Origin: Bacteroidota bacterium
Lineage (GTDB): Bacteria; Spirochaetota; Spirochaetia; JABMQR01
NCBI GenBank assembly: GCA_013202335.1
Contig: JABMQR010000050.1
Location: 1 to 5,294 of the forward strand
DNA length: 5,294 bases
Direction of reading: 5' to 3'
Made by a program: the position numbers and the translations under genes. Below are positions 5,288 through 5,294 of the stretch, one piece after another. The notes under the pieces are model-generated. The model did not search any database, was not told the DNA's origin, and saw nothing but the letters and a program-made list of their open reading frames with translations. How positions within the stretch are numbered: position 1 is the first letter of the stretch; each line of letters starts with the position of its first letter.

Positions 5288-5294
5288 TAGAAAA

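Overview
This 5.3-kb window looks like chromosomal housekeeping DNA from a moderately AT-rich (by eye about 40% GC) Gram-negative-type bacterium. A lipoprotein with a lipobox signal, an ABC-2 export pair and a bacterial GltB fit a diderm. The overall mix made me think of a free-living or host-associated spirochaete, but no marker in the window proves that assignment. I see no transposase, phage gene, CRISPR array, tRNA or rRNA.

Layout, left to right. (1) Bases 1-207, minus strand: the first 69 codons of the glutamate synthase large subunit (gltB), cut by the window edge, with the catalytic cysteine at residue 35. (2) Bases 208-555: an AT-rich gene-poor stretch. It holds a good sigma-70-type promoter for gltB (TTGACC-17-TATTAT), a possible plus-strand micro-ORF for a 50-residue membrane peptide, and a clear rho-independent terminator (427-454) that ends minus-strand transcription arriving from the right. 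(3) Bases 556-4631, all minus strand, read right to left: a PdxA-family dehydrogenase, an ABC ATPase (NatA type), an ABC-2 permease (NatB type) and a lipoprotein with a C-terminal TPR-like region. pdxA and natA are 11 bases apart and natA and natB overlap by 4 bases (ATGA), so these three form a tight operon. The lipoprotein follows after 109 bases and may be read through or have its own promoter. (4) Bases 4632-4756: a divergent promoter region with overlapping candidate promoters and an inverted repeat. (5) Bases 4757-5260, plus strand: O6-methylguanine-DNA methyltransferase (ogt), followed by a hairpin at the right edge.

How the genes fit together. natA and natB certainly make one exporter of unknown substrate. 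The lipoprotein downstream might be its envelope partner, but that is inference from position only. The PdxA-family enzyme keeps all three metal-binding histidines and carries a YHDQGH motif that I associate with the PdxA2 (4-phospho-D-threonate/erythronate dehydrogenase) branch rather than classical vitamin B6 synthesis. No partner kinase or other pdx gene is in view to settle this. gltB and ogt are separate transcription units. I did not find a clearly new system. The most interesting points are the possible membrane micro-peptide, the lipoprotein beside the exporter, and the PdxA subtype.
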